Source of the DNA: JAKAIY01 sp963809385
Lineage (GTDB): Bacteria > Chloroflexota > Ktedonobacteria > Ktedonobacterales > JADMIN01
DNA length: 64,000 nt
Direction: 5' to 3'
NCBI GenBank assembly: GCA_963809385.1
Contig: CAWEJL010000004.1
Coordinates: 496,001-560,000 of the forward strand
Of the stretch, positions 36,700 to 44,800 are shown in pieces (within the stretch, counting starts at the first letter, position 1; each line of letters begins with the position of its first letter). The notes below the pieces were generated by a model. That model ran no database searches. It saw nothing but the letters and a program-made list of their open reading frames with translations, and had not been told where the DNA came from. Position numbers and translations under genes: made by a program.

Positions 36700-36780
36700 C
36701 CGAATACTGGCGCCAGCGTTGCGGTCGTAGCCGGGAAGTAGCGTATCCCGCGAGCGCGGCGCATGATAAGGAGTGGCGGC

Positions 36781-37317
36781 ATGGCGCGGCTGACAGGCAA
36801 AACGATTGGCGTCTTCGTGGCTGAGGGCTTTGAAGACCTGGAGTTCTGGGTTCCGGTGATGCGGCTGCAGGAAGAGGGCGCGCGGACGCTCGTTATCGGA
36901 CTGACGCGCGATAAAGTGACCGCCAAGCACTGCCTGACGGCGACACCGGACACCACGGCGGACGCGGTGCGCGGCGCGGAGCTGGATGGTCTGGTGGTCC
37001 CCGGCGGCTGGGCGCCCGACAAGCTGCGCCGCAGCGAGGATGTGCTGCGGATCACGCGCGAAGTCAACGACGCCGGCAAGATCATCGGGGTGATCTGCCA
37101 CGGCGGCTGGGTCGCCGCCTCAGCGGACATCGTGCGCGGAATGCGCGTCACCGGCTCACGCGGCATCCGCGATGACATGCTCCACGCTGGCGCCACCTGG
37201 GCTGACGAGCCCGCCTTCCGCTCCGGGAATGTGGTCTGGGGCCGCGTGGTCGAAGACATCCCTGACTTCCTGCGCGAGCTGGTCGCCGCGCTGGTGGAGC
37301 AGGCGCGGGAGCGCTAA
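36781..37317 (+). CDS. PfpI/DJ-1 family type 1 glutamine amidotransferase-like protein
   Basis: 178 aa. GVFVAEGFEDLEF (residues 10-22) supplies the conserved Glu, and GVICHGGW near 105 the nucleophile Cys-His elbow. The family includes proteases, deglycases and chaperones; the in vivo role cannot be read from sequence. AAGGAG lies 7 nt before the ATG. A strong hairpin lies 9 nt after the stop. Confidence 0.9.
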   Translation: MARLTGKTIGVFVAEGFEDLEFWVPVMRLQEEGARTLVIGLTRDKVTAKHCLTATPDTTADAVRGAELDGLVVPGGWAPDKLRRSEDVLRITREVNDAGKIIGVICHGGWVAASADIVRGMRVTGSRGIRDDMLHAGATWADEPAFRSGNVVWGRVVEDIPDFLRELVAALVEQARER

Positions 37318-37325
37318 GCGCGCAA

Positions 37326-37350
37326 CCGGGGATGGCTAAACCATCCCCGG
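37326..37350. terminator. Bidirectional hairpin
   Basis: CCGGGGATGG (37326-37335) pairs perfectly with CCATCCCCGG (37341-37350), with a 5-nt loop. It lies after the PfpI gene on the plus strand and after the Y RNA on the minus strand. U-tracts are poor on both sides. Confidence 0.6.
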
Positions 37351-37403
37351 AAGAAGCGCCGCGAGACAAGAAGCGACAAGGCTATTTAGGCCGAAGCCCA
37401 GGC

Positions 37404-37455
37404 GCTCTACCATTGAGCTACACATGCCGGAGCATGTGGCGGGAATCGAACCCGC
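37404..37455 (-). other. tRNA-like module B of the Y RNA
   Basis: Minus-strand order: T-stem GCGGG, loop TTCGATT, CCCGC (37455-37439), acceptor-like CACATGC (37438-37432), TCCG tetraloop, GCATGTG (37427-37421), TA, and a D-arm GCTC-AATGGTA-GAGC (37418-37404). All stems are perfect. In a real tRNA the 5' acceptor strand would precede the D-arm and the T-arm would come last; here the order is reversed and the acceptor end closed. Confidence 0.8.
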
Positions 37456-37649
37456 AACCACCTCGTCCAAAGCGAAGTAACCCTATCTACAGCCTCGCGA
37501 CGTTCTGAATACACCAGACGCGCGGGCGTCCGGCATGGAAGCGCTGGGTGACGAGAAATCGGTGAGACGTTTCGATTTTGAGGCGAAGTATCCCCACCAG
37601 CAGCCACCCGGCGCGCTGTATTGTTGAGTATCGCCCAAACAAGCGCCCC

Positions 37650-37709
37650 GCGACAAGGATGTGACGACGTCTCACTGACTCTTGCGAGCCAGCCCGGAGT
37701 CGAACCAGG
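37650..37709 (-). other. tRNA-like module A of the Y RNA
   Basis: Minus-strand order: T-stem CCTGG, loop TTCGACT, CCGGG (37709-37693), acceptor-like CTGGCTC (37692-37686), GCAA tetraloop, GAGTCAG (37681-37675). The acceptor-like helix has 7 pairs including one G-U. The following D-arm region is poor, with only a GAC/GTC stem and no GG in the loop. The T-loop keeps all tRNA-invariant positions. Confidence 0.65.
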
Positions 37710-37764
37710 TTAAACCAGAAGGAACGCCATCATCAGCCGCGAAGCGCTTTCTCCGCTCACAACA

Positions 37765-39393
37765 TTACAACACCGATACCTGGCGAATGGCCTCGATCTG
37801 CGACGCGCCGCCATGCGCCATCTGGGCGATGAAGCCCAGCGCGCCGCTGTCCCACCCGTAGAGGTAGTAGCAGCCCGGCTCATCCGGCGGGACGACCGCG
37901 TGCTTGTACGGCATCAGTTGCAGGAAGAAGCACAGCAGACCTGGATTCACCCGCTGCTTGTACTCGCGGATGAGGTCCAGCGCGCCGCGGTTCCGCGTCA
38001 TGTGATCCACCCACGACTCGCTGTCGGTGATGAAAATCGCCACGTCGTAGACCCGCGCCTCATTGCCCTTGCCGCCGAAGGCGTACTCCAGCGGCGCGGA
38101 CAGGCTCGTGCCGCCGCCGTAGCCACTCACCGCCGCCGCGATCGCCGCCAGCGACTGGTCGCGGCTGACCGCGCGCGGATGAGCGCTGGTGTCGAAGCTG
38201 ACGATCTCGCCCTGCGCCGCCTTCTTGAAGGCCGCCGCCGCGAAGACCGCCGCGATCTCGGCCATCGTCATCTCAGACTTGGCCGAGGGCCGCGAGGACA
38301 TCGAGCCGCTGATGTCGTTGGCGATCAGCGCGCGCTCGCCCAGTTCCGGCATGTTGGCGAAGCTCAGTTCCAGCGCCGTCTCCAGCGCCGCCCGAATCTC
38401 CGCCACGCCCGCGCCGCTGGCCTTCTCGGTCGCCTTGAGCGCCGAGACGAAGCGGAACGGGAACTGCTTGCTGGCCGCCACGCGCTCCGGGTCCGCCAGC
38501 GTGCGGGTGATATGCCCCAGCGCCTCAGCGTCCGCCGTCACGCCGTACTTGATCGCATTGTTCAGGTTGCGCAAGAGCGCCATATACGGCATCTGGTAGA
38601 GCATCGCCGTCCAGACCGCCGCCGAGCCGCTGACCTGCGCCGTCACCACCTCCCACGGCAGACGATGCCCGGCGATCAGGCTGAGCAGCCGCGCCTCGCC
38701 ATCCGGCGTGGGAGCCTCGCGGTAGGCCTTGGCCTCCACCTTGAACGCCTCGTAGCCAGCGATCTGCGCCAGCCCGCCCGCGACCTCGCCCTTCACCAGA
38801 TAGCGCGCGATGTCGTTCGCGGTCCCCGCCAGCTTCGGGCGGGTCAGGCGGTAGATGTCGCGCAGGCTCATCGCCTGGCTCTCCGCGCCATACTTGATGG
38901 CGTGGTACTCGCTCATCTCCGCCAGCCAGCGGCCCACCGCGCGCTGCACCAGCTTGCCCATGCCGCGAATCTTCTTCGCCCGGCACAGGCTCACCACGTC
39001 CTGCAAGTCGCCCGGCGTCCGCACGACGCGCGGGAAGATGCGGCGGAACAGCTCCTTGGCGTCCGGGTTGGGCGAGGCGGAGAGCGCCACCAGCGCCGTC
39101 AGCGGCGCAAGGCGCATCAGCCCCTCGTTGCGGGCGTAGAGGATCGCCTGCGCCAGGAAGTGCGGGTCCTTCTCCGCGAAGGAGGTGAAGAGCGCCAGCG
39201 CCTCCCCAGCCAACTCATGCGCGGATGCGTAAAAGGTTGGCTCCAGCATGCCGGTCGTGAGGACACGGGCCAGCGACTCTTCGTCGCCGCGCGCGAAAGT
39301 GGGCACACCTTCGTAGTTGCGCTCGGTGGCCGCGTCATAGGCCCCCGCCGCGAACAGCCGGTCAATCTTGGTCGCCCCAGTCTTCGGCTTCAT
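37765..39393 (-). CDS. rsr: Ro60/Rsr TROVE-domain RNA-binding protein
   Basis: 542 aa, typical for the family. Residues 1 to about 355 are the HEAT-repeat TROVE ring that binds misfolded RNA ends and Y RNA; LYARNEGLMRLAPL and GHRLPWEVV are recognisable. A vWFA-like domain follows with an intact MIDAS, DISGSMS near residue 360, and FITDSESW. In Deinococcus the Y RNA tethers this protein to PNPase. The start is ATG 39393, with GTG 39405 just upstream. The Y RNA region follows its stop by 10 nt. Confidence 0.95.
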   Translation of the reverse strand: MKPKTGATKIDRLFAAGAYDAATERNYEGVPTFARGDEESLARVLTTGMLEPTFYASAHELAGEALALFTSFAEKDPHFLAQAILYARNEGLMRLAPLTALVALSASPNPDAKELFRRIFPRVVRTPGDLQDVVSLCRAKKIRGMGKLVQRAVGRWLAEMSEYHAIKYGAESQAMSLRDIYRLTRPKLAGTANDIARYLVKGEVAGGLAQIAGYEAFKVEAKAYREAPTPDGEARLLSLIAGHRLPWEVVTAQVSGSAAVWTAMLYQMPYMALLRNLNNAIKYGVTADAEALGHITRTLADPERVAASKQFPFRFVSALKATEKASGAGVAEIRAALETALELSFANMPELGERALIANDISGSMSSRPSAKSEMTMAEIAAVFAAAAFKKAAQGEIVSFDTSAHPRAVSRDQSLAAIAAAVSGYGGGTSLSAPLEYAFGGKGNEARVYDVAIFITDSESWVDHMTRNRGALDLIREYKQRVNPGLLCFFLQLMPYKHAVVPPDEPGCYYLYGWDSGALGFIAQMAHGGASQIEAIRQVSVL

Positions 39394-39671
39394 GCGCTCT
39401 CTCACCTTCCAGCGGCTGGACCGAATCGCGCGTCTCCATCGCGCCGTTCTTCAGCCGCCAGGAAAGAAGTCTAGCACCGCTGGCGGGCGCTCGCTATCGC
39501 CAAATGGGCGATGTTTCACACCCGCCAGCGATGCGCGCCGCATCACCCGCGCGGTGAGGGCGCGAGGGCCACATGCCAGCCACGGCGCCTCCACCTGCGG
39601 TGTATGCTACGGTGGCGGCCGCGAAACGCCGCCCCGCGCCAACGGCGGACGAGAGAGGACACACAGCGCGT

Positions 39672-40514
39672 ATGAGCGAGATGGACGGCAGCAAGCGGGT
39701 CGCCTTCCAGGGCGAGGCAGGAGCGTATGGCGAGGAAGCGGTATTGCGCTACTTCGGCCCGGAGGTCACGCCGGTAGCGAAGGCCAGCTTCGCCGCCGTG
39801 TTCGCCGCCGTCGTGAGTGGCGAGACAGATAGCGGGCTGACGCCAATCGAGAACTCCCAGGCGGGCAGCATCAATGAGGTCTATGACCTGTTGCGGCACG
39901 CCGGCCTGTTTCTCGCTGGCGAGATCTGCCTGCCGGTCAATCACTGCCTGCTCTGCCTGCCTGGACAGAAGCTGGAGGACATTCACCGCGTGATGTCGCA
40001 CCCGCAGGCGCTGGCGCAATGCGACGCCTACCTACGCGACCTGGGGGTGGAGATCGTGGCGGCGTACGACACGGCTGGCAGCGCCAAGCTGATCCGTGAC
40101 CAGAATCTGCGTGGAGTAGCGGCGATCGCCAGCGCCCGCGCGGCGGACCTGTACCAGCTTGCGACGCTGGCGACCGCCATTCAAACCGTGCGCGACAACT
40201 ACACCCGCTTCGTAGAGATCGTCCGCGAACAGCGGGAGCCGCCGCCAGGACCGGCGAAAACCGTGCTGCTGCTCGTGACCACCCACTCGCCCGGCGCGCT
40301 CTACGCGGCGCTTGGCGAATTCGCCAGGCGCAACATCAACCTGCTCAAATTGGAATCGCACCCCTCGCGTGAGAAGCCCTGGGAATATGTCTTCTACCTC
40401 GATATCGAAGGCTCTCCGAGCGAGCAGCCCGTAGCTGAGGCGCTCGCCGCGCTCGCGCGCCACGCCGTCGCGACGCAGGTATTTGGCTCATTCGCACGCG
40501 CGCCCGGCTGTTGA
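39672..40514 (+). CDS. pheA: Prephenate dehydratase
   Basis: 280 aa. The PDT domain (about 8-185) shows RVAFQGEAGAYGEEA, TPIENSQAGSI, VMSHPQALAQC and DNYTRFV with the catalytic Thr. A C-terminal ACT domain (about 195-275) carries ESHPSREKPWEYVFYLD, the phenylalanine-sensing ESRP-like motif. It converts prephenate to phenylpyruvate. No chorismate mutase is fused. ATG 39672 is chosen over an in-frame ATG 33 codons upstream that has no family sequence. Confidence 0.95.
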   Translation: MSEMDGSKRVAFQGEAGAYGEEAVLRYFGPEVTPVAKASFAAVFAAVVSGETDSGLTPIENSQAGSINEVYDLLRHAGLFLAGEICLPVNHCLLCLPGQKLEDIHRVMSHPQALAQCDAYLRDLGVEIVAAYDTAGSAKLIRDQNLRGVAAIASARAADLYQLATLATAIQTVRDNYTRFVEIVREQREPPPGPAKTVLLLVTTHSPGALYAALGEFARRNINLLKLESHPSREKPWEYVFYLDIEGSPSEQPVAEALAALARHAVATQVFGSFARAPGC

Positions 40515-40588
40515 GCGGAGCGCCTGTTGGCTCCATTCGCGGGATCTCGCCGCGCAAAACAATGACGGCGCGAGGTGGGCAAAGGAGC

Positions 40589-40987
40589 CTATGGCAAGCG
40601 CAACTCTCGGTTACGATACTCATCGTGATCGCTGCACAGCCATGCTTCGAGAATCGCCTGGATCGCCACGCCGACCGGCGCCGATTGAGGGGTATACCAA
40701 ACACCGGGGCTAAATGCGCCTTCTGGCATACCCATCAGAAACTCGGCGAAATGCGCAGGCATCGTGTGGACGTCATGTGTCAGCAGAATGAGGTCGTGGC
40801 GCGCCGCGTATTCAAGCACATCTGGATCAGGAGCGCGCTCAAGCCCAACCTGGCGCGCGGTGATAATGACCATATCAGGACGTCTGCGCTGAACGCCTCG
40901 AATAATGTGCTCATTATAATTGACATCAGCGAGCAGTTGGGGAGGGTTGGCGCTGAATGGTGGCTGCGTCTCGATCGGCTCGGACAC
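40589..40987 (-). CDS. DUF5615 PIN-like toxin
   Basis: 132 aa. The PIN-like core has acidic residues in LLADVNYN (near 19-26) and LLTHDVHTMP (near 70), with ARQVGLERAPDPDVLEYA between. DUF5615 proteins are usually the toxin partners of DUF433 antitoxins, and one is encoded 62 nt upstream. Start is GTG 40987 after AAGGA. Predicted ribonuclease activity is by family inference. Confidence 0.82.
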   Translation of the reverse strand: MSEPIETQPPFSANPPQLLADVNYNEHIIRGVQRRRPDMVIITARQVGLERAPDPDVLEYAARHDLILLTHDVHTMPAHFAEFLMGMPEGAFSPGVWYTPQSAPVGVAIQAILEAWLCSDHDEYRNRELRLP

Positions 40988-41049
40988 GTCACTGTATCCT
41001 TGGAATGGCCCAGCGGTGGACGAACAGCGGACGCCAGATGAGTCGCTAT

Positions 41050-41364
41050 CTATAGCCGCGCTCTGCGCTCATCGAGCCGTTGGTAGAATTCTGGGTCGCT
41101 GGTCCGGTCGCCGGCGCGCAGACGCTGGTAGCGCTCATCATCCGCCCGGAACCGTTCGTCAAGCTCGGTCTGATGATCGAGATAGTACGCGATAGCGCCG
41201 TAGACCTGCGCGAGGGAAAGTACGGGGAAACCGAGCCGTAGCTCCTCTGCGGTGTAGCCTTCGTTCCGCCAGGCGGCGATGAGACTGGAGAGCGCCACCC
41301 GCGTATTACCGATATAGAGAACGCCTTCGCGCTCCTCGATATAACTGGTATTCACAGTCGCCAA
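41050..41364 (-). CDS. DUF433 antitoxin
   Basis: 104 aa. YIGNTRVALSSLI and YTAEELRLGFPVLSLAQVYGAIAYY are the DUF433 helix-turn-helix signature. Start is TTG 41364 with GGAAGG 6 nt upstream, or GTG 41355. It is the first gene of the pair with the DUF5615 toxin, the usual antitoxin-first order, so it likely represses their shared promoter. Confidence 0.8.
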   Translation of the reverse strand: MATVNTSYIEEREGVLYIGNTRVALSSLIAAWRNEGYTAEELRLGFPVLSLAQVYGAIAYYLDHQTELDERFRADDERYQRLRAGDRTSDPEFYQRLDERRARL

Positions 41365-41532
41365 GGCCGGCCTTCCTTTCGCGCGTTCTGTTCGCGCTTT
41401 TTTTGAAGTATATCGCATTGGGCCGCGTTGGGCTACAATGGTTCGTTGCGCTCATCACGGGCTGCGTCCCTTGTCCTTCGTCACGCGGAGCCACCTTGCC
41501 GCCGGGTCTTTCGACGGATTCCTCGCTTGCGC

Positions 41533-41573
41533 TTGACAGTATGCGCAATAACAAGGTACCCTACTGCGCAATA
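41533..41573 (+). promoter_or_regulatory. gltB promoter with direct repeats
   Basis: A perfect TTGACA (41533-41538), 18-bp spacer and TACCCT (41557-41562). TGCGCAATA occurs at 41542-41550 and 41565-41573, a 23-bp period, overlapping the spacer and start site; this looks like an operator. The leader to gltB would be about 300 nt. Confidence 0.6.
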
Positions 41574-41668
41574 CATACATATGTGACAACCATTACAGGC
41601 CATCGTGGACAATGTCAGCGGCGGGGCGCTGTTTGCCCTTCCCGCGCGCGACGGTCTGAATAGGCGCC

Positions 41669-41727
41669 GCAGCCTCCTTTGCGCGATCACCCTCCTGGGT
41701 GACAGCGAAGGAGGCTGCGTGTTTTTT
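41669..41727 (+). terminator. Attenuator-like terminator in the gltB leader
   Basis: GCAGCCTCCTT (41669-41679) pairs perfectly with AAGGAGGCTGC (41708-41718); TCACCC/GGGTGA extends it inside. It is followed by GTGTTTTTT (to 41727). No plus-strand gene ends before it, so it sits in the gltB leader and probably controls read-through. Confidence 0.75.
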
Positions 41728-41872
41728 GCAGCATCGCACGAGACGCCGCGTTGAGCGTCAGCGCACACGAGGACGTGGCGGGAACATGGGCGTCGAGCGC
41801 GCCACACATGGAGCGCAAACCGCAACGCTAGGACGTTACCCATAGTGGCGACTTCGGAAAAGAGGCGCTCGC

Positions 41873-44800
41873 ATGGATCACGCATTGTCCGCTGGCGACC
41901 TTCGGCGACGCGCAAGCCAGAAACAACCGGCTACCGCCATGATCGCGTCCGCGCGGTCAGACTACCCGCTCTATGATCCGCGCTTTGAACATGACGCCTG
42001 CGGCACAGGATTCGTCGCCAACATCTCCGGCGTGCGCGAGCATCGCATCATCGAGCGCGCGCTGGAGGCCCTGCGGAACCTGGCGCACCGCGGCGCGATG
42101 GACGCCCGCGCCGAGGCCAGCGACGGGGTAGGCGTGCTCACGCAGCTTCCGCTCGCGCTCCTCAATCGCTGGCTCACCCGGCGCGGGCTGCCCGCGGCGG
42201 CTGAGGGCGAGCTTGCGGCGGGCATGGTGTTCCTCCCACGCGACGACAACCTCGCCATGCGCGCCCGCACGCTGCTCGACCAGGCGCTGGAGCGGCGCGG
42301 CGCGCGCGTACCCGGCTGGCGCAAGGTCCCCGTGCGCGACAGAGAGATCAGCGCCAGCGCGCGGCGGGAGCGCCCCCGCATCGAGCAGGCGCTGGCGCTC
42401 CGGCCCGCGGGCATGGCCGCTGACGCCTTCGAGCGGCTGCTCTACGCGGCGCGGAAGGAAGCCGAATCGGAATGGAACCGTCTCGGCATCGAAGACGCCT
42501 ATGTCGCCTCGCTCTCAGCGCGCTCGATCGTCTACAAAGGACTGCTCACCGCCGAGACACTGCCCCGCTTCTACGCTGACCTCCTCGACCCGAATTTCAC
42601 GAGCGCGCTGGCGCTCTTCCACCAGCGCTACAGCACGAACACCTTCCCAAGCTGGCGGCTCGCGCAGCCCATGCGCCTGCTGGCGCACAACGGCGAGATC
42701 AACACCGTGCAGGGCAACCGCAACTGGATGGCGGCCCGTGAGGCGGCGCTCGACGCGATGTGGGGAGACGAGGCGCCGTGGCTCCGGCCGGTGATCGAGC
42801 CGCAGGGCAGCGACTCCACCAGCCTGGACAACGCGCTCGAGCTGCTCACGCGCTCCGGGCGGACACTGGCGCACGCGCTAACCCTGCTGACGCCCGCCGC
42901 GTGGGAGGCGAGGGATGATCTCGCGCCGGAGACGCGCGCCTTCTTCGCCGCGCAGGCGCCACTCGTCGAGCCGTGGGACGGCCCCGCCGCGCTGGTCTTC
43001 AGCGACGGAGTCCGGGTGGGCGCCGCGCTCGACCGCAACGGCCTGCGCCCGCTGCGCTATACGCTCGACGCGGGCGGTCTGCTCGTCGTGGCCTCAGAGT
43101 CGGGCGTCCTCGATCTGGATGAGCGGAACGCGCTCGCCAAGGGCCGCCTCGGGCCAGGGCAGATGCTGCTGGTGGATACCGAGCGCGGCGACCTGCTGTT
43201 CGACGCCGAGCTCAAGGCCGCGCTCGCGGCGGGGCGGCCCTACGCCGACTGGGTGAAGCGCCACATCGTGGCCGTTCCGCCGCCTGACGCGGACGCGCGC
43301 GACGCGCCAGGCGCCGCGCCCGCCGCCCCAGACGCGCTGCTGCCCCAGCAGGCGCTCTTTGGCTATACTCACGAAGATATCGAGCTGATCCTGCGGCCCA
43401 TGCTCGCCGAGGGCGTGGAGGCGACCTGGAGCATGGGCGACGACACCCCGCTCGCCGTCTTCTCCAGTCAGCCCCGGCGGCTGGCGGCGTTCTTCCGGCA
43501 GCGCTTCGCCCAGGTGACGAACCCGCCGATAGATTCGCTGCGCGAGCGGCTCGTCATGTCGCTGGCCACCTACCTCGGCCCGCGCCCGCCACTGCTCGCG
43601 GACGCGGAGCCGCAGGGCGCGCTGCTCCGGCTGGCGTCGCCCGCGCTGGATGAGGCGATGCTGCGGCAGGTCCTCGCCGACGCCGCGAAGCATGGCATGC
43701 CGCTCGCCCGGCTGAAGATGGCCTACACGCCTGCCGGGCCGGATGACGCCGCGCCAGAGGCCGCGCCAGAGGCCGCGCTCGCCGCCGCGCTCGACGCGCT
43801 CGAACAGGCAGCGGTGGAGGCGGCCCGCGCGGGCGCACAGGTCCTCGTGCTAACGGACCGCGCGCTGGCGGCGGACGAGACGCCGATTCCAGCGGTCCTC
43901 GCCGTCTCGGCGGCGCATCAGGCGCTAGCGCGGGCGGGACTGCGCCCGCAGGTGGGCCTGATCGCCGAGACCGGCGATGTCTGGGATACGCACGGGCTGG
44001 CGCTGCTGACCGGCTACGGCGCGAACGCCGTCTGCCCCTCCCTCGCGCTGGAGACGGCCCGCGCGCTGGCCGGGACGCGCGGGCTGGAGCATCTCACGCC
44101 CGAGACGGCGGCGGGAAATGTCCTCCACGCGCTGGAAAAGGGACTGCTCAAGGCGCTGGCGCGCATGGGCCTCTCGGCGTTCGAGAGCTACCTCGGCGCC
44201 CAGCTATTCGAGGCGATTGGCCTGGAGCCCGCGCTCATCGCGCGCTACTTTCCCGGCGCCCCCCATACGCTGGGCGGGCTGGACCTCGCCGATCTCGACC
44301 AGCATGCGCGCGCCTGCCGCGATGAAGCGGCCCGGCTCGCCGCGTCCCATGAGGCGTCAATGGCGGCGCGAGAAAGCGACGCGGACACACGGCATGCGGT
44401 GGTCGCTCTGCGCCCGCGCCTGGCGGACCGCGGCTTTGTGCGCTTCCGGCGCAACGCGGAATATCACGCGGCCAATCCATCGGTCGTCAAGGCGCTGCAG
44501 CAGGCGGCGCGCAGCGGCGCTCAGGCGGACTACCAGCGCTACACCGAGCTGCTCTACACACGCCCGCCAGCGGCGATCCGCGACCTGCTGGCGTTCCGCC
44601 CGGCGCGCCCCATCCCGCTGGAAGAGGTGGAGTCAGCGGCGGAGATCGCGCGCCGGTTCGTCGGCTCGGCGATGTCGCTCGGCTCGCTCAGTCCCGAAGC
44701 GCACCAGACCGTCACCCTCGCGCTGAACGCCCTGGGTGGGCGCAGCAACACCGGCGAAGGCGGCGAAGACCCCGCGAACTTCCTGGGCGCGCGCGACGGA

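Larger units (their letters stand above)
37349..37754 (-). ncRNA. Candidate bacterial Y RNA with two tRNA-like modules
   Basis: The region starts 10 nt past the Ro60 stop and runs in the same direction. It contains two modules with a T-arm followed directly by a tetraloop-closed stem in the place of the acceptor stem; one also has a classical D-arm. This permuted tRNA mimic is the known hallmark of bacterial YrlA-type Y RNAs, usually encoded beside Ro60. The two ends can pair: minus GGAGAAAGCGC (37754-37744) with GCGCTTCTTCC (37359-37349), 10 of 11 positions. ACGTCTCAC (37667-37675) also pairs with GTGAGACGT (37562-37570). Exact ends, and whether there are one or two RNAs, are unknown. Confidence 0.75.

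Noticed and set aside
37349..37754. A tmRNA or a pair of ordinary tRNA genes in the T-arm-rich region
   Set aside because: The T-arm comes before the D-arm, the acceptor-like stems are closed by tetraloops, no tag-peptide frame ending in a typical tmRNA tag is visible, and the D-arm is of tRNA type. Position beside Ro60 favours Y RNA.
41403..41663. 86-codon plus-strand open frame before the gltB attenuator
   Set aside because: TTG start without a ribosome site, no domain, and it spans the gltB promoter and its direct repeats.
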